In this document: in pieces, positions 1 to 10,370 of the stretch | Numbering within the stretch: the first letter of the stretch is position 1 | How the letters are laid out: every line of letters starts with the position of its first letter | NCBI RefSeq assembly: GCF_949987515.2 | Contig: NC_082691.1 | Location: forward strand, 35,834,417 to 35,898,416 | Direction: 5' to 3' | Length of the DNA: 64,000 bases | Source: Delphinus delphis | Taxonomy: Eukaryota; Chordata; Mammalia; Artiodactyla; Delphinidae | The notes under the pieces: generated by a model | The model's database searches: none | What the model was told of the DNA's origin: nothing | What the model saw: the letters and a program-made list of their open reading frames with translations, nothing else | Translations under genes and position numbers: made by a program

Positions 1-1049
1 GGGAAATATTATACTGGGATTTTTGTTGTCGATTTTGTTTGCAGAAATCAAGCAAATAAAACCACCTAATAAATTAAGAAGAAAAATTATGATGTTTAAT
101 ATAACTATAAATAAATGTTGGTCATTTGTATTAATAGAAGAAAACAAAAGGGTGAACAATCCAAGCTGACAGATCCTCCCAGGAAAGCTTGTGCTTTGAA
201 TCAGGTGATTGTGTTTTTATACTGACATCTGACTAAGATGGAATCTGCTCCTCTGGGGATCCACTCCAAGGCAAATAATAACGTCCTACTGTAACAACAC
301 CACACAGGAGGCTCAATAAAGTTGTTCAGTTTCTTTTTCTTCAACCCTTTTCCTTCTTCATATCCCACCCCATGCTGGGAGTATATCATTGTGGAACACA
401 GTCACATAAAATCTTCCCTCTTTCAATTTTCCCCAAAGGATTGCAAGTGGTTCCGTTTTCAAGTTAAAAAAAAAAAAAAAAAAAAAAACTTTGTTAAACG
501 CTAAGGTGGAAATGACGACAAGAATGCCAAACACACGATATGTAGTTAATAATTTTTGCTTGAGGCATCACACAGTGAATACACTGGTTAGTTGTGACTG
601 TGAGGCAGATATTTATTCCAGGTAATAAGAGATATGAGTGTGTGTCCTAGACTTGGATGTTCACTGGAGTGAAAGTGTTTTTTCCCTAGACCCTATTATG
701 GAAAGAACATTTTACAATCCTACAAATTAAAAACAAAATCCTAAAGGTTTTACTTATTATCAGTGGAGTTAATAATCTCACAAGTTGTAGGTAATTTAAA
801 ATATTTTTTTCAATAAAACTAAACTATGCTCCAAAAGCTCTCTCTGGCAGCCTCTGAAATATAACAAAGAAACATTGTTCACCTTAATGTGCTCAGAAAA
901 ATAGAAATTTAATTAATCCCATAAAAATGACTACATTTTAAATTTGATATTTCAACCAGCATGTCACAGTCTAAATATGAAATCAGAATGAATCAATAAA
1001 GTAGAGGGGACAAATACCAAGAAGACAAATGACATTTTTGTTTAGTTCT
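1..1049. other. AT-rich sequence, no gene recognised
   Basis: No exon, RNA gene or clear transposon was recognised here. Open frames are at most about 60 codons and one of them simply crosses an A-run. The stretch around 300-380 is pyrimidine-rich. It may contain repeats too decayed to name by eye. Confidence 0.6.
466..488 (+). repeat. A-run, 23 bp
   Basis: An uninterrupted run of adenines. I could not recognise a SINE or L1 body immediately to its left and saw no target-site duplication, so it may be a simple expansion or the tail of a decayed retrocopy. Confidence 0.85.
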
Positions 1050-1125
1050 CTCACTCTCAGTGCCAAGAACAATGTCTAAAGCACAGAGTAGCTCTTTAAA
1101 AAGTATTTATGAAATGAATGAGTAC
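1050..1125 (+). repeat. LINE-2 3' end relic
   Basis: The order 'ctctcagtgcc...caatgtctaaagcacagagtag...aaagtatttatgaaatgaatga' follows the L2 3' end, where 'cagtgcctggcacatagtaggtgctcaataaatgt' is typical. It is heavily diverged. A MIR tail, which has a related end, is the alternative. Confidence 0.45.
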
Positions 1126-1267
1126 TCCACCAACACATCAACAGACCTTTCACTCAGAAGAAGGAATCGATGAAGGGAATTAAAAATTAAGACCCTCTCC
1201 CAATATTAAACTATTCTGCCAGTCACTGAAGGCAATCTCTGGAATCCTAAGCATATCTGCATTAGAG

Positions 1268-1309
1268 AAAGAGTGAGTGAGTGAGAGAGAGAGAGAGAGA
1301 GAGAGAGAA
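1268..1309 (+). repeat. (GA)n microsatellite
   Basis: A GTGA-rich start changes into a pure run of GA units and then into a short 'acacgcgcgc' alternating tract. Purine/pyrimidine asymmetry and the adjoining CG/AC alternation make it a length-variable locus. Confidence 0.9.
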
Positions 1310-1435
1310 TACACGCGCGCATGATGCAGTCGGGAGGGATGGTGTATCCCAACATTACACCCCTCAAAGAACTTAGAGTTTAGATATACAAAAGTTAGTT
1401 ATAACACAAGGCAGTATATGGTAAATGCAACAAAC

Positions 1436-1545
1436 ATGTTTATTTGTTCATTTATTCAACAAATATTTGTTGAGCATCTCCAAAGAGCCTGCACTAAGAA
1501 AGGCAACAAAAAGTGGAAGGAAACAAAAAGCGAACTAGAGAAACC
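1436..1545 (-). repeat. LINE-2 relic, reverse orientation
   Basis: The segment beginning 'tttatttattcaacaaatat' in the family consensus is seen here as 'catttattcaacaaatatttgttgagcatctcc', followed by a diverged 'gcctgcactaagaaaggcaac'. This is the reverse-strand L2 3' region. The preceding 'caaagaacttagagtt' text could be more of the same copy. Confidence 0.5.
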
Positions 1546-3050
1546 ATAGGGGATACATGGCACTATTCCAGATATATTTAAGGCTTGTTTTAAGTGGCAG
1601 GTTGAATTTGACTTAAGAGAGTTAATAACAGGCAAGATAAGAAGGAAGATTTTGGTGCATTTTTAAAAAATAGTAAGGAGTAAAAATGTAATGAGTGACA
1701 TTTCTAAGCAAAAGCACCTGAAAAAAAATGCAGGCAGTAAAATATCCCATGTAAAGAAGCATTTGCCTCAGTTACTCCCTAGAGAAGAAAGATATTTTTG
1801 TTCTGAACACAGAGCATGTAGCAAAGACACAGACTCCAGAAAATTTATTTCAGGCATGAGGGGGAAAAAGCCAAATACCAAGAAAAATATGTTCCAGACT
1901 ATGACGATCAGATCAAATCATATTTTTATGAAATACTATGTGGGAGCATCCTGCATGGCTTTTTATTCTAAATTTTTTTCAGACCAAACTAGCCAAGTTT
2001 TCATATGGAATTACTGCCCTGTTTTGAATCTGTAATAGTAGATATTATAGAATTGTCAAAAGAGGTTAACTTCAATTTTTGGCCATTTACATTCTTATGC
2101 ATTTTAAGAATCACTCAACGGGAATATTTGACATTAACTTTGAAAAGCTTTCCACTTTGAGAAAAGTGTTAGATAGCTTACGAAACCACATGGTTTATTA
2201 TTTCTGACTGTAATAGAAATGCTGTCTTCAGTACTTTTTTCATGAGGAATGTTTGTGTGTTTGCTTAAATGCTAAATAAAAGGTTCCTAACACGGTTACC
2301 ATATAGGTCTGGGATAACACTGCTTAATTGCATCTGAAGATTTTAGATCAGTATTAGTGTTTAAAAATAAATATGTAGACGATTATCAAGACAATGGATT
2401 GGTTCAAAATAAACTAAAACATTCACAGAAAAAAATGTAAGGAAATAATGTGTTTGTTTTTCAAGTCCTTGTACAAATTAAATGTCATGGTAGCAAGCTC
2501 TGAGAGATTGTTCAACTTGGGCTTTGGTTCTTCCTAATTCATGTGCGCACCGATGTGGCTGCATCGGTTTGCTACCATCCTTATACAATCTCAGAACAAA
2601 CTCTCATATTCATTAACTACAAAAATGAAGAACGGTTCTTCTCTGCAGTGGGGAAGGACCAGGAAGGGCTGGTCCTACCAGACACAGAGAGTGGGCTGAG
2701 AAGCAGAACACCTATAAATTCACATTTTATTAGCCTGGTTCACATCCTGCTCAACTCCTCTCTCACCCAGCAAGAGAAAATTCCTGTTTACATGCACAAT
2801 CTCCTTGGGACCATGGAGGAACATGAACTGTGCTCTATGAAAAGAACTACAGTCATATGTGGGGAAAGTAGCTTAATATGACATGTGAGAGCTATACATC
2901 TCCTAATCTAAATTCCTCTTAAGAGACCTATCATCAGTCCAATGAACTCAAACAGGAACCTCCTGTGAGCATCAGTACCTTTAAAAAGTTCTACAGTTAA
3001 TAAACCAATAAAACTGACGGTGGACTATGACTGACATTCTTATTTTAAAA
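1546..3050. other. Unique AT-rich sequence, no gene recognised
   Basis: Two open frames of 112-114 codons lie here on the + strand (1691-2035 and 2543-2881). Neither resembles a protein I know, neither has convincing splice signals, and frames of this length are expected by chance in this much sequence. A small perfect stem (accgatg/catcggt, six-base loop) sits at 2549-2568. No transposon was recognised. Confidence 0.55.
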
Positions 3051-3060
3051 ATGAAGATAG

Positions 3061-3272
3061 GGCTTCCCTGGTGGCGCAGTGGTTGAGAGTCCACCTACCG
3101 ATGCAGGGAACACGGGTTCGTGCCCCAGTCCGGGAGGATCCCACATGCCGCGGGGCGTCTGGGCCTGTGAGCCATGGCCGCAGAGCCTGCGCGCCCGGAG
3201 CCTGTCCTCCGCAATGGGAGAGGCCACAGCAGTGAGAGGCCCGCGTATCGCAAAAAAAAAAAAAAAAAAAAA
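3061..3272 (+). mobile_element. CHR-type tRNA-derived SINE
   Basis: Full-length short-form copy: 'gcttccctggtggcgcag' head, A box (tggcgcagtgg), B box (gggttcgtgcc), a GC-rich body ending 'gtatcgc' and an A-tail. A 10-bp TSD with one mismatch flanks it (atgaagatag, 3051-3060; attaagatag, 3273-3282). It sits 49 bp from an oppositely oriented copy, so transcripts through both could fold into a long duplex. Non-autonomous; no protein. Confidence 0.95.
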
Positions 3273-3321
3273 ATTAAGATAGACAAGCATGACTAGAGGA
3301 TGAAGGTACCTCTGTATTCTT

Positions 3322-3539
3322 TTTTTTTTTTTTTTTTTTTTTTTTGCGGTAAGCAGGCCTCTCTCACTGTTGTGGCCTCTCCCGCTGCGGAGCACAGGCT
3401 CCGGACGCGCAGGCTCAGCGGCCATGGCTCACGGGCCCAGCCGCTCCGCGGCACGTGGGATCTTCCCGGACCGGGGCACGAACCCACGTCCCGTGCATCG
3501 ACAGGCGGACTCTCAACCACTGCGCCACCAGGGAAGCCC
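3322..3539 (-). mobile_element. CHR-type SINE, antisense
   Basis: The T-run is the reversed A-tail, and the body ends 'ccaccagggaagccc', the reverse of the SINE head. A perfect 14-bp TSD (acctctgtattctt) lies at 3308-3321 and 3540-3553. The left TSD ends in T and merges with the T-run, which is the target preference expected for L1 endonuclease. Little CpG decay suggests a fairly recent insertion. Confidence 0.96.
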
Positions 3540-3553
3540 ACCTCTGTATTCTT

Positions 3554-4218
3554 AATGCAGCAGGGTCTTTGAAAATAGATACTGTTTTATATCTATTAGG
3601 TTATATAAGCAAACATTTCTATTCATATGATTCTATTCTATAGAAGACTGAAATTAAATGACCTTTCAAAGCAACCTAATGGGAAAAATATATAATGCAA
3701 AAAAAAGCACAGGTGTCAAAATATTCTATCCAATTTGTTACCTGGGATAAGGATTCTTAGATTGAGTTACAAAAATATGAGGCTCTTAAAGATGCAGAAG
3801 GTGGAAATCAAATAAGATACTACAAACACAGTATGCAACTCTACGTTTAGTTGCTTAACTTGTTTCAGGTAAATTTTTTTCTTTGAAACACTCTATAGAG
3901 AAATGAGAAGCCTCAAGAACAGCAAACCATAGGGGCAGGGAGCAGGAATCTAAGCATGGTTCAAAAGGGATTTTTCTGGAGCCTATCTTGAAGAGCTTTA
4001 AAGAAAAGGATAGGCAGTGAGTCACCTTACAGGGTTAGTGTAAATTTGGTGTGATCTAAGGCATAGGGTTTAGATTATTTTACTTTTCTAAATCTCTTCT
4101 AGTTCTTATTATTATTTTTATTTCATTAATGAATATATAGCCTGCCTTGCTCCCAAAATTATTTTCAGTTGCTTATAAAAATCTGTATGGTAAAATAAAA
4201 CTCTAATTAAAAAAATCG
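3554..4218. other. Unique AT-rich sequence
   Basis: Nothing was recognised. Purine-rich tracts near 3900-4000 are not repeats I can name. Confidence 0.55.
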
Positions 4219-4434
4219 GTCTTCCCTGGTGGCGCAGTGGTTGAGGGTCCACCTGCCGATGCAGGGGACACGGGTTCATGCCCCAGTCCGGGAAGATCCC
4301 ACATGCCGCGGAGCGGCTGGGCCCGTGAGCCATGGCCGCTGAGCCTGCGCGTCCGGAGCCTGTGCTCCGCAACGGGAGAGGCCACAACAGTGAGAGGCCC
4401 GCGTACCGCAAAAAAAAAAAAAAAAAAAAAAAAA
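4219..4434 (+). mobile_element. CHR-type SINE
   Basis: Complete head, A and B boxes, body ending 'gcgtaccgc' and an A-tail over 20 bases long. A short A-rich duplication ('aaaaaaatc' before and after) is a weak TSD. The long uninterrupted tail and retained CpGs point to a young copy. An open frame of 235 codons on the minus strand (4118-4825) is an artefact of reading through this element. Confidence 0.94.
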
Positions 4435-5221
4435 TCAAGTAATAGAGAAAATGAGGCTTATATATTATGAAAAACCCAGAGACTAAGAATTCAGAAGTAA
4501 ATGTGTACATTTCTGCAAAAGAATTAAAAGTGGCCATAAATATAGTTCTGAGTTCTCTACCAGACAAACTGAAATGAGAAGCATAGTTACTTATAAAATG
4601 ATCATTTTGCATAAGATAAAAATACAACTGCTGGTCCAGAGAAACACACATTTTCCTACACTGAAGTCTGCACAAATTCTCCCACAGTTCTTCAGAGACG
4701 GGACACTGAAGAGCTTTGGGGATTTCATCTTCAGTCATATCCCTACAACACATAGAGAGCTCCTTAGAGCTGTTACTTACTGTGGCTGCCCCACAGTGTT
4801 CAACAGGGAATTCATGCCAAAACACAGTTTAATAAACACAGTTTGAAAAGACTGCCAAAACCACACCATCTATGCGCACAGCTTTCTGATAGCATAACTT
4901 TATCCAGGGATAAATTTCTACTCTATTTAGCAAACTGGAGGGACTGGGATGCATATCCTTCAGGCAATATTTTTTAATGTTATTTCTCAAAAACCAAGTT
5001 TTGATAAGAGTCGGGTCACCAAGGTTATCCCTGGTAACACCCTGTACTGCATATGGCTAATCCTGATTGACAGTTTGTCCAATCCATTTCCAAAATTGCC
5101 TCTATTGGAAACCTACAAGAGACTAGTCTGAATCGTTTTCCACTTCAGCTCCACCAAAAAGTGTACCAAGGCAGTATCTTCAGAGAGTGCCAAGATTATT
5201 TTAGAAAACTATTTGGTTGTA
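4435..5221. other. Unique sequence between SINE and mariner MITE
   Basis: No repeat family was recognised. An antisense frame entering from 4825 has an unremarkable N-terminal half with no domain I can identify. It continues into the neighbouring SINE, which argues against a real exon. Confidence 0.5.
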
Positions 5222-5301
5222 TTGGGTTGGCCAAAAAGTTCGTTCGCGTTTTTGGTGCAATGTTCTGGGAAACACCCAAACGAACTTTTTGGCCAACCCA
5301 A
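5222..5301. mobile_element. Mariner-type MITE, 80-bp near-palindrome
   Basis: Both ends carry the same 23-bp terminal inverted repeat beginning 'ttgggttggccaaaaagttc', perfect between left and right arms, and the element is flanked by TA at 5220-5221 and 5302-5303, as Tc1/mariner insertions are. Only a short core remains, so there is no transposase. Known of the family: cetartiodactyl genomes carry many such internally deleted mariners, and I recall the bovine miR-2284/2285 microRNAs as derived from similar hairpins. Whether this copy is expressed is unknown. Confidence 0.93.
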
Positions 5302-5370
5302 TACTAAAAACAGATACATTATATAACACAGTACACGTAACATTAGAATTTAAACTCCTCAAAAGTGGGG

Positions 5371-5716
5371 ATGTTTGTAGAGACATGGATGGACCTAGAG
5401 ACTGTCAGAGTGAAGTAAGTCAAAAAGAGAAAAACAAATATCGTATATTAATGCATATATGTGGAATCTAGAAAAATGTTACAGAAGAACAGGCTTTTAA
5501 GGCAGAAATGAGACGCGGATGTAGAGAACAAATGTATGGACACCAAGGGGGGGGTGTGGGGGGTAGGATGAATTGGTAGATTGGGATTGACATATATACA
5601 CTAATAAGTATAAAATAGATAACTAATGAGAACCTGATGTATAGCACAGAGAACTCCACTTCGCTGTACAGTAGAAACTAACACAACATTGTAAACCAAC
5701 TATACCCCAATAAAAA
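5371..5716 (+). mobile_element. LINE-1 3' end, 5'-truncated
   Basis: Covers the end of ORF2 and the 3' UTR, from 'gacatggatggacctagag' to 'cactgtacagtagaaacta..caataaaa'-like text and the A-tail. A 10-bp TSD (aaaagtgggg) sits at 5361-5370 and 5717-5726. A G-run near 5547-5565 is a polymorphic-looking internal tract. No coding capacity. Confidence 0.93.
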
Positions 5717-5726
5717 AAAAGTGGGG

Positions 5727-5815
5727 CTCTCTGTCCGTTTTCTTTAGTGCTATATGCCCAATGAGTAGAAATAGTGTCTGGCATATAGTTGATATTTAAC
5801 AAAAAAATATTTTTG
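5727..5815 (+). repeat. LINE-2 3' end relic
   Basis: The text 'gtgtctggcatatagttgatatttaac' matches the 'gtgcctggcacatagtaggtgctcaat' end of L2. Much older than the L1 copies on both sides, one of which inserted into or beside it. Confidence 0.5.
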
Positions 5816-6128
5816 GTAAAAATTGGCTAGAAAAATGATAATGAATAAAGCTCCTAAGAATCAGTGGTGATAAAAACTGAACTTATAAGACCAATCACAA
5901 GTAATGAAATTGAAACTGTAATTAAAAATCTTCCAACAAACAAAAGTCCAGGACCAGATGGCTTCACAGGCCAATTCTATCAAACATTTAGAGAAGAGCT
6001 AACACCCATCCTTCTCAAACTCTTCCAAAAAACTGCCAAGGAAGGAACACTTCCAAGTTCATTCTAGGAGGCTACCATCACCCTGATACCAAAACCAGAC
6101 AAAGATATCACAAAAAAAGAAAATTACA

Positions 6129-6950
6129 CACCTCACACCAGTCAAAATGGCTATCATCAAAAAATCCACAAACAATAAATGCTGGAGAGGGTGTGGAGAG
6201 AAGGGAACCCTCATACACTGTTGGTGGGAATGTAAATTGGTACAACCACTATGGAGAACAGTATGGAGGTTCCTCAAAAAACTAAAAGTAGAGCTACCAT
6301 ATGACCCTACAGTCCCACTTCTGGGCATATACCCTGAGAAAACCATAATTCAAAACGACATATGTACCCCAATGTTCACTGCAGCACTATTTACAATAGC
6401 CAGGATATGGAAACAACCTAAATGTCCATCGACAGAGGAATGGATAAAGAAGATATGGTACATATACACAATGGAATATTAGCCATTAAAAAGAATGAAA
6501 TAATGCCATTTGCAGCAACATGGAAGGACCTAGAGGCTGTCAAACTGAGTTAAGAAAGTCAGACAGAGAAAGAGAAATATCATGTGATATCCCTTATATG
6601 CAGAATCGAAAAAGAAATGACACAAATGAATTCATTTACAAAACAGAAACAGACTCATAGACTTAGAGCATGAACTTATGATTACCAGAGGGGAAGGGTG
6701 GGGGGAAGGGATAGTTAGGAAGTTTGGGATCAACATGTACACACTGCTATATTTAAGATGGATAACCAACAAAGACCTACTGTATAGCACAGGGAACTGT
6801 GCGTAATGTTATGTGGCAGCCTGGATGGGAGAGGGGTTTGGGGGAGGATGGATACATCTATATGTATGGCTGAGTCGCTTTGCTGTGCACCTGAAGCTAT
6901 CACAACATTGTTAATTGTCTATACCCCGATATAAAATAAAAAGTTCAAAA
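6129..6950 (+). mobile_element. Nested LINE-1 3' fragment
   Basis: A severely 5'-truncated L1 (last part of ORF2 and 3' UTR) sits inside the older L1's reverse-transcriptase region in the same orientation. A 9-bp TSD (aaaattaca) is at 6120-6128 and 6951-6959, and the host sequence resumes exactly after it ('cagaccaatatctctgatg'). A frame of 111 codons (6147-6482) keeps the C-terminal cysteine-rich region but lacks everything upstream, so it encodes no working enzyme. Confidence 0.95.
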
Positions 6951-8286
6951 AAAATTACAGACCAATATCTCTGATGAACATAGATGCAAAAATCCTTAAC
7001 AAAATACTAGCAAGCAGAATTCATCAACACATTAAAAGGATCATACACCATGATCAAGCAGGATCTTTTCCCAGGGATGCAAGGATTCTTCAATATACAC
7101 AAATCAATCAATGTGATACAACATATTAACAAATTAAAGAATAAAAACCGCATGGTCATCTCAATAGATGCAGAAAAAGCTTTTGACAAAATTCAACACC
7201 CATTTAGATTTTAAAAAAACTCTCCAGAAAGTGGGCATAGAGGGAATCTACTTCAACATAATAAAGGCCATATATGACAAACCCACAACAAACATCATTC
7301 TCAATGGTGAAAAACTGAAGGCATTTCCTCTAAAATCAGGAACAAGACAAGGATGTCCACCTTCACCACTATTATTCAACATAGCTTTGGAAGTCCTACC
7401 CACAGCAATCAGAGAAGAGAAAGAAATAAAAGGAATCCAATTGGAAAAGAAGTACAACTGTCACTGTTTACAGATGACCTGATACTATACATAGAAAATC
7501 CTAAATATGCCACCAGAAAACTACTAGAGCTAATCAATGAATATGATAAAGTTGCAGGATACAAAATTAATGCACAGAAATCTCTTGCATTCCTATACAC
7601 TAACACCAAAAGATCAAAAAGAGAAATTAAGGAAACAATCCCATTCACCACTGCAACAAAAAGAATAAAATACCTAGGAACAAACCTACCTAAGGAGGTA
7701 AAAGACCTGTACTCAGAAAACTATAAGACACTGATTAAAGAAATCAAAGATGACACAAACAGATATATACCATGTTCTTGGATTGGAAGAATCAATATTG
7801 TGAAAATGACTGTTCTACCCTAAGCAATCTACAGATTCAGTTCAATCCCTATCAAATTACTGATGGCATTTTTCACAGAATTAGAACAAAAAATTTTACA
7901 ATTTGTATGGAAAAACAAAAAGACCCCGAATAGCCAAATCTTTCTCAATCTTGAGAAAGAAAAACAGAGCTGGAGGAATCAGGCTCCTTGACTTCAAACT
8001 ATACTACAAAGCTACAGTAATCAAGATAGTATTGTACTGGCACAAAACAGAAATATAGATCAATGGTACAGGATAGAAAGCCCAGAGATAAACCCACGCA
8101 CCTATGGTCACTGAATCTATGACAAAGGAGGCAAGAATGTATAATGCAGAAAATACAGTACCTTCAATAAGTGGTGCTGGGAAAACTGGACAGCTACATG
8201 TAAAAGAATGAAATTAGAACACTCCCTAACACCATACATAAAAATAAACACAAAATGGATTAAAGACCTAAACGTAAGACCAGACA

Positions 8287-8339
8287 CTATAAAACTCTTA
8301 GAGGAAAACGTAGGCCCTATAAAACTCTTAGAGGAAAAC
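8287..8339 (+). repeat. Direct tandem duplication in L1
   Basis: A 30-bp unit starting 'ctataaaactcttagagg' occurs at 8287-8316 and its first 23 bases repeat at 8317-8339. The other L1 copies here (for example near 35290) have one copy, so this arose in this element or its direct source. Confidence 0.9.
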
Positions 8340-8412
8340 ATGCATACTCTTTGACATAAATCACACCTCCTAGAGTAATGAAAATGAAAACAAAAATAAA
8401 CAAATGGGACCT

Positions 8413-8592
8413 GGGACTTCCCTGATGGTCCACTGGTTAAGACTTCGCCTTACAATGCAGGGGGTGCAGGTTTGATTCCTGGTCGGGAAGCTAAGATCCC
8501 ACATGTGTCATGGCCAAAAAACCAAAACATAAAACAGAAGAAATATTGTAACAAATTCAATAAAGACTTAAAAAAAGAGGTCCATATAAAAA
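8413..8592 (+). mobile_element. Divergent CHR-type tRNA SINE in L1
   Basis: Head 'gggacttccctgatggtccactggttaagac', B box 'ggtttgattcc' and 'ggtcgggaagctaagatccc' belong to the older 'acttccctggtggtccagtgg' subtype rather than the 'ggcgcagtggttgag' subtype common here. An 11-bp TSD (aaatgggacct) at 8402-8412 and 8593-8603 proves insertion into the L1. The tail is a degenerate A-rich tract. Confidence 0.93.
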
Positions 8593-8787
8593 AAATGGGA
8601 CCTAATTAAACTTAAAAGCTTCTGCGCAGCAAAGAAAGCCATAAACGAGACAAAAAGACAACCCTCAGAATGGGAGAAAATATTTGCAAACAAAGCAACA
8701 GACAAGGGATTAATCTCCAAAATATACAAACAGCTCATGTAGCTCAATATCAAAAAAACAAACAACCTAATCAAAAAATGGGCAGAA

Positions 8788-8988
8788 AGGCTTCCCTGGT
8801 GGCGCAGTGGTTGAGAGTCTGCCTGTCGATGCAGGGGACATGGGTTTGTGCCCGGGTCCGGGAAGATCCCACATGCCACAGAGCGGCTAGGCCCGTGAGC
8901 CAGGGCCGCTGAGCCTGTGCATCCGGAGCCTGTGCTCCGCAATGGGAGAGGCCACAACAGTGAGAGGCCCACGTACCACAAAAAAAAA
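8788..8988 (+). mobile_element. CHR-type SINE in L1
   Basis: Standard subtype, with the 8-bp TSD gggcagaa at 8780-8787 and 8989-8996. The L1 text reads straight across once the SINE is skipped. The tail is short (nine As), and several CpGs have become TpG or CpA, so it is older than the copies with long tails. Confidence 0.94.
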
Positions 8989-10159
8989 GGGCAGAAGACC
9001 TAAATAGACATTTCTCCAAAGAAGACACACAGATGGCAAAGAGGCACGTGAAAACATGCTCAACATCACCAATTATTAGAGAAATGCAAATCAAAACTAC
9101 AATGAGGTATCACCTCACACCAGTCAGAATGGCGATCATCAAAAAACCTACGAACAATAAATGCTGGAGAGGGTGTGGAGAAAAGGAAAGCCTCTGCACT
9201 GTTGATGGAATGCAAATTGATACAGCCCCTATGGAGAATAGTATGGAGGTTCCTTAAAAAACTAAAAATAAAACTACCATATAACACAGCAATCCCACTA
9301 CTGGCCATATACCCTGAGAAAACCATTATTCAAAAAGACACACGCACCCCAATGTTCATTGCAGCACTATTTACAACAGCCAGGACATGAAAGCAACCTA
9401 AATGTCCATCAACAGATGAATGGATAAAGATGTGGTACATATATACAATGGAATATTACTCAGTCATAAAAAGGAACAAAACTGGATCATTTTAGAGACG
9501 TGGATGGACCTAGAGTCTGTCATACAGAGTGAAGTAAGTTAGAAAGAGAAAAACTAATATCGTATATTAATGCATACTCGTGGTATCTAGAAAAATGATA
9601 CAGATAAACCTATTTGCAGGGCAGGAATAGAGATGCAGATGGAGAGAACGGATGTGTGGACACGGGGGTGAGGGAGGATGAGTTGGGACATTGGGATTGA
9701 TGTATGTGCACTGCCACATGTAAAACAGATAGCTGGTGGGAACATGCTTTATGGCACAGGGAGCTCAGCTCGGTGCTTTCTGGTGACCTAGATGGGTGGA
9801 CTGGGGGTCCAAGAGGGAGGGAATATGTGTATACATATAGCTGATTCACTTTGTTGTACAGCAGAAACTAACACAACATTGTAAAGCAACTATACCCCAA
9901 TAAAAAAATTGAACTTATATTTTATTATTCACAATGCATATATTTACATTTAATAAATAGTAGTATGCAACATTTTTATTGTCTACAAATAATGCTTTTG
10001 AATATGTGAATTCAAGGATGCCTTATATTAACTTGGATGTCCCCCAGGGACTCATGATCCGTTGGTTGTGCAGCACTGGATACAAGCTTCACTTTTATTA
10101 TTTTGGTCTTGAAATTTGTCTCAGGGTATATCTGAAATTGCCCACCAAGCTGCTAAAAA

Positions 10160-10370
10160 AACACTGTGGTTAAGTGCATGGGATATGAACTCTGCAGACC
10201 TACATTTCATTCATGGCTCCACTGTGCTCTAGCTGGATGACCTTAGGAAATGCACTTTACTTATCTGAAGTCTCTTAAAAGAGCATAATTATATCTGTAT
10301 GTCTAAGTGTTGTGAGGACAAATGAAATAATATATGTAAAGAGTTTCACACATAGGGAGGGCTGTGTAAA
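10160..10370 (+). repeat. MIR (tRNA-core SINE)
   Basis: The order 'ggttaagtgcatggga..tctgcagacc', 'tgctctagctggatgaccttagg', 'gttgtgaggacaaatgaaataat' and 'gtaaagagtttcacacat' follows the MIR consensus, including its conserved core. Ancient mammalian repeat, inactive. Confidence 0.75.

Larger units (their letters stand above)
6951..9390 (+). pseudogene. LINE-1 ORF2 remnant (reverse transcriptase to C-terminus)
   Basis: ORF2 normally encodes endonuclease plus reverse transcriptase. Only the latter and the C-terminal part are left. Recognisable pieces are the fingers motif '[14 protein letters not shown]' in the upstream part (from 5930), then 7168-7482 ('[16 protein letters not shown]', 'SGTRQGCP'), and the catalytic block read as '[13 protein letters not shown]' with FTDD at 7467-7478. 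The usual family motif is FADD, so Ala is replaced by Thr next to the two aspartates. The C-terminal 'RGCGEK' zinc-knuckle-like region is at about 9165-9185. Stops, frameshifts, a nested L1 and two SINEs break it. Confidence 0.9.
5888..9906 (+). mobile_element. LINE-1, 5'-truncated, with nested L1 and two SINEs
   Basis: Starts inside the ORF2 reverse transcriptase and runs to the 3' UTR and 'caataaaaaa' tail. A 13-bp TSD with one mismatch (aactgaacttata 5875-5887; aattgaacttata 9907-9919) fixes both ends. Host pieces are 5888-6128, 6951-8412, 8593-8787 and 8989-9906. The interruptions are a L1 fragment (6129-6950) and two SINEs (8413-8592, 8788-8988). Removing them in reading gives a collinear L1 about 3 kb long. 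It also has an internal 30-bp tandem duplication at 8287-8339. Confidence 0.95.

Noticed and set aside
1691..2035. 114-codon frame in unique sequence
   Set aside because: Lys/Ser-rich text with no family resemblance, no splice context, and a length expected by chance among six frames of 64 kb.
2549..2568. Hairpin accgatg/catcggt as a structured RNA
   Set aside because: A 7-bp stem with a six-base loop is expected by chance many times in 64 kb and has no supporting context.
3061..3140. tRNA gene (A and B boxes with tRNA-like head)
   Set aside because: The boxes belong to a tRNA-derived SINE; it has an A-tail and target-site duplication and no cloverleaf-competent mature tRNA.
4118..4825. 235-codon antisense open frame, the longest in the window
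   Set aside because: About half of it is a CHR SINE and its A-tail read in reverse; the remainder has no recognisable domain.
8413..8988. CRISPR-like spaced repeats
   Set aside because: The repeated units are two different SINE subtypes with their own TSDs; spacing is irregular and the genome is mammalian.
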